Translations under genes and position numbers: made by a program
In this document: one piece after another, positions 37,689 through 48,990 of the stretch
How the letters are laid out: every line of letters starts with the position of its first letter
How positions within the stretch are numbered: position 1 is the stretch's first letter
Assembly: GCA_025200525.1 (NCBI GenBank)
Contig: CM045758.1
Location: 6,506,580 to 6,570,579 of the forward strand
Reading direction: 5' to 3'
DNA: 64,000 bases
Origin: Camellia lanceoleosa
Lineage: Eukaryota > Streptophyta > Magnoliopsida > Ericales > Theaceae
Notes under the pieces: generated by a model
Told to the model about the DNA's origin: nothing
The model's database searches: none
What the model saw: the letters and a program-made list of their open reading frames with translations, nothing else

Positions 37689-38319
37689 GCGTAGACCGCA
37701 TGTTTTGTTTCCGTAGACCGCATGCCCTACTTGCGTAGACCGCATATTCGTAATCAGTTTCATTACTTGCGTAGACCGCATGTTTTGTTTGCGTAGACCG
37801 CATGATTTCTCATTACTTGCGTAGACCGCATGTTTTGTTTGCGTAGACCGCATGCTTTACTTGCGTAGACCGCATGATTTCTCATTACTTGCGTAGACCG
37901 CATGTTTTATCATTACTTGCGTAGACTGCATGCTTTACTTGCGTAGACCGCATGATTTCTCATTACTTGCGTAGACCGCATGTTTTATCATTATTTGCGT
38001 AGACCGCATGCTTTACTTGCGTAGACCGCATGTTTTATCATTACTTGCGTAGACCGCATGTTTTGTTGGCGTAGACCGCATGCCCTACTTGCGTAGACCG
38101 CATGATTTCTCATAACTTGTATGGACCGCATGTTTTATCATTACTTGCGTAGACCGCATGCCTCACTTGCGTAGACCGCATGATTTCTCGTTACTTGCGT
38201 AGACCGCATGCCTTATAATTAATTACACTACTTGCATAGACCGCATGTTTGTAATCAATTTCGTTGCTTGCATAGACCGCATGCTCGTGTTCAATTTCGT
38301 TGCTTGTGTAGACCGCATG
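37689..38319 (+). repeat. 24-copy minisatellite in the Tat 3' untranslated region
   Basis: The core GCGTAGACCGCATG recurs 24 times, beginning at 37689, 37711, 37733, 37769, 37791, 37819, 37841, 37863, 37891, 37919 and so on to 38306. Spacing alternates between 22 and 28 bp in the centre and 36-37 bp at the right edge. The 8-bp and 14-bp spacers (such as ttttgttt and atttctcattactt) are themselves shared. Tandem repeats between pol and the 3' LTR are a known feature of Tat/Ogre elements and can seed satellites. Confidence 0.95.
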
Positions 38320-38811
38320 CTCTACTTACATGTCTGTGCCTTCACAGCATTGTTATGCTTCCCACTCACTTTGCGTTGTCACGTATTTTCAAGTACGTTA
38401 TGTGCATGTTACTAATACAATCATACCTGTTAAGTCTGTTTCCTTTGCAGGCACGATATTGTATGTACGGTTCATTTGCGGCCGGTAGAACCGGGCGAAC
38501 CAGACAGGTATTGTATCCTCCGTGTGAGACGTCTCGAGAATTGCATAATTCTCTTACATCCTTTCTGCATTGTAGTGTAGTTTGATGTATGCTAGCTTAA
38601 AACTGTTGCATGCGTGTTTCATTACAGCTTTATTTGCATGATCATAAGTTATGCTCGGCTTCTTGCATTTTCAGTTGCATTTTGCCCCTGCCTTCGGGCG
38701 CATGCCTTGTTTGTCTTGCATGTTTGTCTAAGTCTTCAGCCTGGTCAAAAATTGGTCGTTTCTGGGCTTTGACATTCACTCCCGTCATTGTTATGACTTC
38801 CGAGTTCTGTC
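38320..38811 (+). other. spacer between minisatellite and polypurine tract
   Basis: No gene recognised. The open frames starting at 38232 and 38610 overlap the repeat or run into the LTR. Confidence 0.5.
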
Positions 38812-38823
38812 AAAGAGGGAAAA
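38812..38823 (+). promoter_or_regulatory. polypurine tract of the Tat element
   Basis: aaagagggaaaa lies directly (one base) before the TG of the 3' LTR, where plus-strand DNA synthesis is primed. Confidence 0.8.
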
Positions 38824-38824
38824 C

Positions 38825-41800
38825 TGTAGACACCCCATTTTTGACCTCCCTCGAGACTTGGACGTCACCGCTTGAACACTCGGTGATTATCCATGTTTGT
38901 GTTCGTCTCGAGTTCCCGGAGGTCTCGGCTGCGCGCCTTGCCTCAGGACCTCCTGACTCGTCTGCTCCGTGTTTGGTTTTGGCACCAAACACTTGTGTTT
39001 TTGCCTTGAAGGGCAGGGAATGGCTTGTCAGCCATCCCCACATCCCACCGGCCCTCCCCTGCCATCACCGGCTGCATATGTGTGCCACCGGCCATTATTT
39101 CTTAAAAATAATGGCCGGTCGGCACTATGTTTGGCCGACCAGCACTTTATTGTGCCGATGACCTATTTGGTTGGCCGATGACCCTTCTGCACCCCTTGGG
39201 GCTTGGTGCATGCCAACTGTTTCAGCTGGAATGCACCAACACCACTCCCCATGCACGGGGATGACTCTTGTGAGCCTTTGACCCCCCTAACCTTCTAGAA
39301 GGTTGACCCCTTTTGGCTAAGCTTCTTGGGGAAGCTTGGCCAACTGTCTTAGCTTCTCCAAGAAGCCAAGACCCCTTTGCACCCCTTGACCCTTTCTCTT
39401 TAGCTTAGCCATTAAGTTTCTTGGCTTTGTTTTGCCTATATAAGCATCATGCCTCTCCCTTTGTCAAGGGTTAGCCATTTTGGAAAGAAAACCAGAGCTC
39501 ATATATATCTATATATCTATCATATATCCCCTCTCTCTAGATTTTTCCTCTCTCCCCTCTTGTGTGTGTGTTTTTAGGCTTAAAAGTGCATTTTGACCTT
39601 ACTTTTGCACTAATACACACACCATTACACCTTGCTCCGAGATTGAGAGGCTTGGAGGGTTGATTCTTGAGCTTTTGGACTGATTTTGATCAATAGAAGG
39701 TGGCTGGATCATATGTTCTTCAAGGGTTCTTCAAGGGTAAGCATTTTACTTTAGTTTCCCCAAACTTGCACTAGATTTCTACCTGTCTTGTATGCTGATT
39801 TGGGTCTTGTGTGTAACATAAAAAAGTCTTATATTTTTGTGCTTAAGAACTTCCATTGAGGTCATTTTGTGGTTCGAGTTCAAACTCACCCACTTAGGCC
39901 TTATTTGGCCCCTTTTGGTGTTTCCTTTGTGAGACTTTGTTTGCTTGAGTGTTTGGTTCATTTTCCCACTGAAATCCAGTAGATTTTTAGTGGTAAAGGA
40001 GAGGGTTTGAAGTCTTGTATAGGGGAGGGACACCCCTTTTCCCTTTGTCCCTCTTTACCTTGGTTTTTGGCTTTAAAAGGCAACATGCATGCTTGCTTGT
40101 TTTTGGCTTCATTTCAGAGTTTTTTTGGGTGTTTTGGATCATGTTATATCTCTGTTTTTGGTTGAATTTGTACCCCCTAGCATGCATCTTATACTTGCTT
40201 TGTAATGCTCAACTTTGCCTAGAAATGTGCCATGTGTTTAACCTTGTATATCCTCATGTTTTAGCTTAGCTTATTGGAGCTTTTGGTCATGATTTGCCAT
40301 GCTTTAGGTCTGTTGGCCACTGATTTTGCCATGTTTGGCATGCTTGATGAAGTTGCTTTGCATTATGGCTTGTAAGCCTTGAGTATGTGATCCATGAACA
40401 TGCATCGGTTAGGCTATTTAGGTGATTTGGAATCATTTAACATGCTATTTCAGTCCCTATACCATGCTTATAAGCCTCCATTCGTCATCTCTTTCATGCT
40501 TTGAAGTGTTGTAATCTTGTGCCTTAAAGGATGATCATTGGGCATGCGTGTATGTTTAGGCATTTGGGCTGCCATATCATTGGATTTTGGGGTGTGTTTT
40601 GGTGCCATGAAGCTCTGTTTTTGGCCTAATAATCCATGCCATAAGTGGTCTTGGAAGTGGTAGTTGAATGCTCCCTTTATGCCTTAATCTTGGGCCCATT
40701 AACTTGCATGCTTATTGAGCATTTTGTCCATGGTTTTAGGCACTTTTGGCCACTGTTTTGGGGTGGATTGAGGTCTGCCCCTTTATGGTTTAAGCCCACT
40801 ATTGCATGCTTGTCTCATGTTCCTTGCATGATTGTTTCACTAGATGTTGTAGCATGATGATCCTATTGCTTAGATTGTCCCTGATCGCATTGCATTTGCA
40901 CCTTGCATGTTTAGCATTACATACTTGCCATGATAGGTTGCATTGCATTTGACGTGCCTTGCTTCTTAGCCTTAGGATGCATTGCTGAGCCATGTTTACA
41001 TAACATGCATTGCATTACTTGGTTTAGAGTGTCAAACCAAGTGTGAGAAATGAGAGGTGTTTGTATTTTAAGTGACAAAACACATCTCAATTCTCATGTC
41101 ACCAAGGCCCTTGACTTTGACATGATAGGGTCTTGGTCCTCATTTGTGTGTTGCATGCATTTCCATTGAATTGCAATCTTGGTCTCTTAGGCCATCATGC
41201 ATCAAAATGCATAATTGGTGGCCCAAGGACCAAGGGCCATGCTTCCTTGAGTCCCATACATGATAGGAAACATGGCCATGCTTACATATGCCTAAAATTC
41301 CATGCCATACACTGTCTGTCCTTGTTGCTGTCAAAAACTGTCTTCTACAGGAATTTTCTGCCGACCGGCAGTATAGAGTGCCGACCGGCCATTGGTGTGT
41401 GGCCGATGACCTCATGAGCAGCCGATGGACATTTTACATGGCCGGTGGCCCTTTCATCTAGCCGATGGTGTGAAGCAGTGTGCATAGAAGGTATCCTGGG
41501 GCTTTGGCAGTCTTTGGAGAGGTAGGACAGTGAAAACAGAGGCGGCAGTGGTATGGTGCGGGTTTTCCGGGCAAGACGGATCGAACATGCATCATTCGTG
41601 CATCCCGAGGCGGAGCTGAGGCCCCCTTCTTTTTACATTTGATCTAATTTGATGAATAGAATTTTTGTAATAATTCATTCTGTATTTGGACTATGCTATT
41701 CAGGACTGTATATTCTTTTAGTCCCTCCGTGTGAGGGCGTATTTGTAATAAGTGTGCATAAGTGTGTGCATGTCTTCCAATCCCACGTCTTTCTCCCCTT

Positions 41801-42846
41801 TTATTTACCTGCTTACGATGGTAGATCAGGGCACATTTAAATTAGCATACCTTATGCAATGCATGTGTGCATCCATGCATTTGTCTTACATACACCGGGC
41901 TCGGTACATCACGCTAACTGCATTGTACTTCAATTCCAAATTGAATATGTGTTATTTGTAGCATTTCACATGCCATGTTTAGGATAGCCGGGCATGTCTA
42001 GATTGCATCCTTGCCTGTGTTGCATTAGCCACTTAACATGAACTAGGAACATGCATGATTACTAACTAGTTTCTGTTTTGGCTTGGAGTACTAGGTGAGT
42101 TTTTGTGCTTTAGCATATCGCATGTGTGTGAATGTTAATATGACAGTATGCATACCATGCGGCTAAGTGCTTATGTGATATAACTGCTTGAATGCCTGTG
42201 GATGGAGACCGAATTGCCTGAATTGGGATAATACATTAAAACTGTGAGTTTTAAGCCCACTAGGCAGTGGCAAAATCGTCTTTTCTAAAAGCCCACTTGA
42301 GGGTGGCAAAACTTGCATTTTAGCCTACTTACGAGTAGCAAACCACTTTCAAAACAAACATGAGATGTTTTGTCCCAACTTAGGAGATTTGGTCTATACT
42401 TGTTTGCTGTGCGCATAACATAGTAAATCTAGGCTAATAACCGGAATAAGAACACATAACGTTTTCAAAATTGGATATCATGATTAGTAGAGGTCGGTCT
42501 TCGGACCGGGCGAGAGGGGGTGCTCATAGCTGACCTTCCCCAATTGTACCCAAGTTCCCGAGCCGAGGCAACTTTGGTGATGATGGACACGTGGCCTTTG
42601 GCACCGAGTCAGGGTTTCCTAAATTTCCCCATTTAAAAAATATTTAGGTGGCGACTCTGTATCTGGCAAAGCAGTCCATGTTTGGCACTTCTTTCAAAAT
42701 CTGTTTTTTTTTCTCAAAACAATTTGCCGGATTTGGACTATTTGGTTCAGATTTAAGAACCGTGACAATTTGAGTCCTGAACTGTAGTAGACCCACAAAC
42801 GAACAAGACGGGAGTCATCCTCCCGGGGCGTTCGGAGACGTCTACA
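38825..42846 (+). repeat. 3' LTR of the Tat element
   Basis: 4022 bp, TGTAGACACC to GACGTCTACA, colinear with the 5' LTR. It preserves intact termini and cleaner copies of both phased arrays. A perfect 14-bp-stem hairpin (39087-39119, 5-nt loop) replaces the interrupted one in the 5' LTR. The LTR difference pattern is mostly C/T and G/A. Confidence 0.92.
39087..39119. other. perfect inverted repeat (hairpin) at the centre of LTR block 1
   Basis: Stem ACCGGCCATTATTT and its complement AAATAATGGCCGGT flank the loop cttaa. It is the symmetry axis of the mirror-arranged 20-bp array. The 5' LTR copy is lengthened by about 10 bp. Confidence 0.85.
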
Positions 42847-44461
42847 GTTTCATCCATGCATGTCATGCATATTGCATTGTGCTTGGGATAGGAGTTAGCC
42901 CGAGCACGAGAAACGAGGTACGTTTCGTACTCTGAGTGACGGAACGTGTCTCAATTCTCAGTCGCCGACACTCCGGATTATCCATGATGAAGTCTAGGTC
43001 TTGTTGTGTTCATATGTGCATTCATTTTATATTGAGCCGTGCAATTCGACTCCTTGGCCATCATGCATCGATATGCATGATTGGTGGCACGAAGATCGAG
43101 GACTACACTCCCTGAAGAGTAGTCATGCATACATATGTGAAAATACTTTGCCATGCCCCTTTCTTGCTCTCTGTTACAGCAAATCAAGAGTCAGCAGCCT
43201 TCCGGAGCTTGGCACGCATCCCAAGAACAATTGCAAACAAAGGCTAATTGGGGCATCGCAGTGAATTTCCGCGCAAGGCAACCCGAACATGCATTATTCA
43301 TCATCCGGATAAGAGTTAAGGCAGTCCTTAGCTTGCATGCCAATTTACTACTTTTCTAGTTAAATTTGTTAATTAATTAGGGTTTTGTATTTATTTGGAC
43401 TGTACCATTTATTCGGACTATATATTATTCGGACCCTCTGCGCGAGGACAATGTTGTAATAAGTGTGCATGTGTGTGATGTATGTCTTCCAACCCCACGT
43501 CTTTCTCCCTTTTATTTACCAGCTTATGATGGTTAGATTAGGGCATATTTCAATTAGCATACAGTATGATAGTATGTTTGCATTCATTCATCTGTCTTGC
43601 ATGCACCGGGCTCGGCGCATCATACTAACTGCATCTGTATTTCAATTCCAAATTGAATACGTGTTAGTTGTAGCATTTCATATGCCATGTTTAGAATAGC
43701 AGAGCCTGCTATAGTTGTATTTTTGCATGTGTTGCATTAGACATTTCTGTATAGTTAGGATCATGCATAGACTGTGAGTTTATATGCTTATGTGATATAA
43801 CTGCCTGAATGCCTGTGGGTGAAGGTTGGGTTATTTGGATTGGAACAAATCATTGACTGTGAGTTTTAAGCCCACTAGATAATGGCAAAATCATGTTTTC
43901 TAAGCCCACCCGAGGGTGGCAAATCCACGTCTTAGCCTACTTGCAGGTAGCACCATCAAACCATTTTCAAATAAACAAACATGAATGTTTTTGTTCCAAT
44001 TCAGGCGATCCAGTCTATACTTGTATGCTGTGCACATCACATAGTAAATCTAGGCTAATAACCGGAATAAGAACGCATAATGTTTTCAAAATTTGATATC
44101 ATGGTTAGTAGAGGCCGATCTTTGATCGGACAAGTGAGGGTGCTCACGAAGTGACCTTCCCCAATCATACCCAAGTTCCCGAGCCGAGGCAACTTTAGTG
44201 ATGACGGACACGTGGCCTTAGGCAACAAGTCAGGGTTTCCTAAATTTCCCAAAATAAAATATTTAGGTGGCGACTCTGTATCTGGCAAAGCAGTCCATGT
44301 TTGGCACTTCTTTCAAAAAAATCTGTTTTCTCAAAACGACTTGCCGTATTTGGACTTTTTGGTTCAGATTAAGAACCGTGACATTTGAGTCCTGAACTGT
44401 AGTGAGCCCAATGCGAACAGAATGGGAACTCATCCTCCCGGGGCGTTTGGGGACGTCTACA
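42847..44461 (+). mobile_element. solo LTR (middle layer), right part
   Basis: Continuation of the LTR begun at 19372: it resembles the last third of the Tat LTRs (block 'ctcatcctcccggggcgtt', end GACGTCTACA at 44461). Positions 42847-42851 are the target duplication made by the inner element; 44462-44466 (GGCCC) is the right target copy of this solo LTR. Confidence 0.85.
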
Positions 44462-45179
44462 GGCCCCAAAAAAGTTCAATATGCCAAGATTCCAGATATA
44501 TGACGGTAAGTCGAACCCCAACTTTTCACGTCGGCTTGTACCTGAACTCAATGGCACTATACATCGGGAATGAGCCGTTGCTTTGCAAAGTGTTGCCCTC
44601 GTCCTTCAGGGAAATTGCATCGGACTAGTTTCATAAGTTGCCGAAAGGAATTGTGAAAACCTGAGAAGGCCTGGCCGAGATGTTCGTGGCCAGGTTTGTG
44701 ACAAACAAGCTACAACCATTAAGGGTGGACTCCCTAATGGCTCTGAGAATCAGTAAGGATGAAAGCCTTAGGGCCTATGCCAAGAGGTACAATGAGGTAT
44801 TCAACCAGATACTAGGAGGTGGCGGTCGTATCTTTTAAGAACGGCCTGAAAGATGATTGTTTGCTTCAAAAATCATTGACAAAGACATTACCAAAAAGTA
44901 TGGAGGAACTAATGGCCAGAATTGAGAAGTATGCAAGGGCCAAGAAAGACACGCTGGGGACAAAGGCATCGAAACAAGAGAAGGGAAACGGCTCGCCGAA
45001 GTGAGGCCAAGGTAATGGCGGGTACAACAAGCAATAGACAGGATTAAGGGCTGCGCAGGCAGTCACAACCGTATTCCGAATCCCAGTTTACAAAGTCTTG
45101 GAGAAAATTCGAAATCAGCCCTAGTACAAAGCACCAATAAAGATTCCGGGTGAATTTATGGGAAGAAGCCTAGGTAAGC
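44462..45179 (+). pseudogene. gag: gag of the outer Ty3/gypsy element, right half
   Basis: Resumes the gag frame cut at 19371. Recognisable gag-core pieces in shifting frames are FHVGLYLNSMALYIGNEPLL, SSFREIASD, then a stop, a capsid-like FHKLPKGIVK region, LMALRISKDESLRAYAKRYN, VVSFKNGLKDDCL and MEELMARIEKYARAKKD. At least two stops (for example about 44626) and frame changes are present. The sequence ends at 45179, where another LTR element begins. Confidence 0.75.
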
Positions 45180-47705
45180 TGTAACAACCCCAACTCATGA
45201 TTAACATTAATCCATGATTAATTATGCCTAACAGTAATTAAGGAGGAATTCTGAATTAAATTGCATGTGTGTTGCATTATCTGTGTTTATATTTGTTTTG
45301 CGTAAGAAGATCCGTTCGTGTCTTGGTTTCGATTTGCGAATTGAAGGCCTTATTGGCATCCGATACGGAAATTGATATGAATTATGTGTTAATTAGAATT
45401 TATAGGATTTTATGATAGGTTGAATTGAAATTTGTTTCGGAACGATTAAATAAGATTAATTTAATCCCACTTAGTTGCCTATGACTTAAACTAATTAGGC
45501 ACCATTTCTTTTATGAACCCACTCATCTCTTTTCATCTATTTTGATTATACCTTTGAGCCTACAATACACACACGTGAGAGAGAGAGAGAGAGAGAGAAA
45601 ATAAGAATTGAAATCAAAAGCAAGAGGAAAGAAGGATTGTTAAAATTGTTGGCAAATTAAAGAGAATTTGGGAGCTACAACTTTTATACTTGTAAATTCA
45701 TGCCTTTAGATAAGAATTTTGTCTTATAGCCTTGAAGTCTAGACTTTAATGCATAAAAAAACAAGAGGGTTAAGTTGATTAATGCAAGAATTGAGCTAAA
45801 GATTGGAATTGAGAATAAATTTGTGTTTACATGTGCATTTCATGAAGTTTTAAGTGTGTTTTCAAAGAATTACCTCATGTATGTCTTGTATTCACTTTAA
45901 TTTTGGGAAAACAATGAGTTTTATGTTGTTTGGTAACACTTGATCATGTTTTGAGAAGCTTTTGTTCAAAAAATTGCATGCATGTCATGTTCTTGAGTTA
46001 TTCTTGAGTTTCAAGTTGAATTTTGTACAATTGGCATGTCATTGGGCCATGATTTCTTGAAATGATCCTTTAAACATGTTGATTTATGAGCTTCTAAGTG
46101 TTTCCTCAAGTTTTGGCCCAGAAAAATGAAGTTTGATGCTTTAATGTTTAAGTTGAACTTGAAGATCAAATCTGGAAATTCCAAAAATTTGATCTATGCT
46201 CGAATGGGGGGACTCCACGCTCAAGCGAGCACTCTGAGTACGTGTACTTCCGCTCGAGCGACGTGAGACGCGCTCGAGCGTGAAATGCATGTACCCAGAA
46301 GTTCATATGTTTTGCATTCCGCTCGAGACGCTCGAGCGAAGGTCTGAGTCTTATGCTCGAGCGGGGGTCGAGCATCCATCGAGCGTAAAATTCAGGCATC
46401 CAGTATTTTTGCTAAAAGTTATAGTATGCTCGAGCGAGAAAAGTCACGCTCGAGCGAACCTACACTTCTTGCATGTCCGCTCGAGCAAAGGAATCCACGC
46501 TCAAGCGTGGACCCTATTTTCAGCAAGTTTTGGAAAATGTTTTCAAGTGCATTTTTGTATCATCATTCCATCCTAGGCATTCCTAGGCCATGATTAAGAC
46601 TCCATAATGAGGCTACAGGCTAGAAACACACTAAGAACAAATAAAGTAAGTTATGTACGTGTTGAACGTGGGTTTCAAGTGTGTGTTTGTTATATGTTCG
46701 TGTAGGTCACGTGTCATAAACTGTTGATTAGTCTACTTTGTCTGTCTGCACCTGAAGCCAACTGTGAGTAATAACATAGTAAAGCTATGTTCAACTTTAT
46801 TTATTTTCTATATGATGAAATAAGATTTGTTTTGTGAAATGCTATGTTCTGGACAATGAATGATTGTCCAATTTTTGACATGTATTCGTGGCATCCTTAG
46901 CAATATGTGATATCTGTTAACTGTTACCCGGTATCGGAGGTCCCATTATGGGACTTATTATGTCTGTCATCTGTTACCCGTACCGGAGGCTCCATCATAG
47001 AGCTCAGCATGTTTATTCTCTATTACCCGGATCTGGAGATTCCTTTATGGAACTGGTTATTCATAACTACTGCATGTTCTGCATCTGTTCCGTATCTGCT
47101 CTGTTAGCGCTAATGGATGTACCACGTATGATTAAGCATGAACTCTGACTGCCGTATTTATTTTGGACAAGAATATGAATATGAATCTGTTTATGAATCC
47201 GAATTATGATTTCTAAATCCGTATGGACTTTATTCATTAAAATCCTTTACTCCGTTATTATTCACTAGGCTTCCGCTCACTGTTTATATTATGTATGTAG
47301 GTGAGTCGGCACATGATCAGGGCCAGAGTTGACGGCCTACGTTTCAATTTTGTCAACCAACCTTTGGGCCTCCCGAGGAGGTTCCTGATGAAGTCTGGTT
47401 TTGTGGTTGTTTTTGTAATCTGTATTAGACTATGTTTGTTTGTTAAGTTGTGGGCGAGATTTTTGTCATGTACGCCTATGTGTGTTATGTAAATATTATG
47501 TTTGATGACTTCACTCGTATTTTATAAAAGTTTCAAGCTATTCTGTCCCATGTAAGTTATCACAGCTCATTGGACTTTGACTATTTTGTATATTTGTTTT
47601 CGCAGCCCCTATCTATATGTTAATCTATCATGAGACCTTTGGTAATCCAAGGATTACTGGCCGGTTGTGATGCTAAACCTATAGAGGCGGGTTTAGGTTG
47701 TGACA
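45180..47705 (+). mobile_element. 5' LTR of a chromovirus-like Ty3/gypsy element
   Basis: 2526 bp, TGTAACAACCCC to TTGTGACA. A tRNA-Met-type primer site follows 3 bp later. It is the same family as the reverse-oriented solo LTR at 57659-60126: both share 'ttgaaggcctta', 'tgatgctaaacc' and the last 15 bp. A cluster of CGCTCGAGCG-type palindromes lies at 46218-46507. Because D-element sequence downstream is truncated, the other LTR is not in the window. Confidence 0.85.
46218..46507. promoter_or_regulatory. CGCTCGAGCG palindrome cluster, plus-oriented LTR
   Basis: CGCTCGAGCG or one-mismatch forms begin at 46218, 46251, 46271, 46320 (partial), 46329, 46354, 46427, 46447, 46478 and 46498. Three pairs (46251/46271, 46427/46447, 46478/46498) are exactly 20 bp apart. 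The DNA around is AT-rich, so these GC palindromes stand out. Confidence 0.8.
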
Positions 47706-47708
47706 GAG

Positions 47709-47720
47709 TGGTATCAGAGC
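47709..47720 (+). promoter_or_regulatory. primer-binding site, initiator tRNA-Met type
   Basis: TGGTATCAGAGC three bases after the LTR end is the standard plant tRNA-Met primer site. Confidence 0.9.
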
Positions 47721-47916
47721 CCGAGTTCTACCGCATACACCGGTCTATATGAGCTTAAGATGTCCTAGTAAGAATTAGGGGCATTCCATCTGCATGTGTG
47801 AGTGTGTGGTAATCCAAATGGATATGAAAACTAAGTATAAATCTAAGCAAATGAATTTAAAGAAAAGAATGAGATTATTCCTATGTTTATTATCATTTGA
47901 TGTCTTTATAGCAACA

Positions 47917-48990
47917 TGGAGAATGCAAGAGGAAATGATGTCAGTGAATCTTTAAAGGCTCGCATGAGCCGAATGGAACAAATGCTTGCGGCACTGACTG
48001 AAGCTAAAACACAATAGCAAAAACAACAACCTTTGCCATCTCCACCTCTACTTGCACAAGCCGAAACAGATAACAATGATATTATCAACTTGACTCGTAA
48101 ATTCATGAAGATGAAACCGCCAACATTCTTTGGTGGAATTGAACCGTTGAAAGCAGAGACATGGTTACTTGAGATGGAAAAACTGTTTGAGGTGTTTCCC
48201 TGTACCGAGACTCAGAAGGTTTTATTGGCCACTTATACTCTGAAGGACGAAGCTCAGAGGTGGTGGTTACTGATTCGGAATACCAATGGGAATATGATGT
48301 GGGCTCGATTTAATGAGATCTTTTATGAAAAATATTTTCCTCAATGTTTTCGGGACCAAAAAGTGTCTGAATTCCAAGAACTTAAACAAGACAGAATGTC
48401 TGTAGCCGAGTACGAGGCAAAGTTCACCGAATTAGCCAAATTTGCTCCTCGTATGGTGGACACAGACTACAAGAAAGCTCGCAAATTTGAGGGAGGATTA
48501 GACTTGGACATATTTGATCGAGTTGGTGTGCTAAAGTTGCCAACATACTTGCAAGTTCTTGATAGATCTTTAATAGCGGAAGCCACTCTAGCCGCTATGA
48601 AGCAAAGTAAGTTCCCAACAGCAACGACAACTGATTAGAAAGGAAAAAAGGTCTGGGTATGGTTTCAAAAAAGGTCGTTTTCATGTAAGTAAGAAGCAGA
48701 ATACAGGGTCTACAAGCAACTCGAGTTAGAGCAGTGGGTCTATTCCAGTTTGTCCTGATTGTGGAAGAAGGCATAGGGGTGTATGTTACCGAGCATCCGG
48801 TGCCTGTTTTCGATGTGGCAAGACAGGTTATGTAGTGAAAGATTGCCCGCTTGGGTCTGAGAATGTCAACCGTCCTATGGTGAGTTCGACTGGATCCGCT
48901 TCTACAGTCAAAACAAATGCAAAGGCTAATACTGGAAAAGAACCTCTGAGACAAGGTCCTGAACAACCAGTATTAACCGTCAAGCCTTAA
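47917..48990 (+). pseudogene. gag: gag of the chromovirus-like element
   Basis: Starts MENARGNDVSESLKARMSR, with a TAG about 34 codons in (near 48015). The long frame 48033-48638 then carries the gag core: PPTFFGGIEPLKAETWLLEM, LKDEAQRWW, FYEKYFPQCFRDQK, EFQELKQDRMSVAEYEAKF. After a stop at 48636 a shifted frame encodes CPDCGRRHRGVC and a zinc knuckle CFRCGKTGYVVKDC, in which the knuckle His is Tyr. This is typical of Tekay/Del-type chromoviruses. No protease, RT or integrase follows; sequence identity is lost near 48990. Confidence 0.85.

Larger units (their letters stand above)
22330..42846 (+). mobile_element. complete Ty3/gypsy Tat-lineage LTR retrotransposon
   Basis: A 20.5-kb element with both LTRs. 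It is flanked by gttgc (22325-22329) and gtttc (42847-42851), a target duplication with one mismatch. The order is LTR, primer site, gag, protease, RT, RNase H, integrase, antisense ORF, minisatellite, polypurine tract, LTR. Tat-lineage marks are the second, archaeal-type RNase H before integrase, integrase without a chromodomain, very long LTRs, and extra sequence with an antisense ORF and tandem repeats between pol and the 3' LTR, as described for Ogre and Retand elements. Coding regions hold several stops and frame changes, so it could not now make its own full protein set. By eye the two LTRs differ by roughly 5% in the first 500 bp and less further in, so it is not very recent. Confidence 0.92.

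Noticed and set aside
37689..38319. CRISPR-like look: short conserved core with regular spacers
   Set aside because: The core is 14 bp, spacers of 8 and 14 bp are themselves repeated, there are no cas genes, and the array lies inside a plant retrotransposon where such repeats are known.
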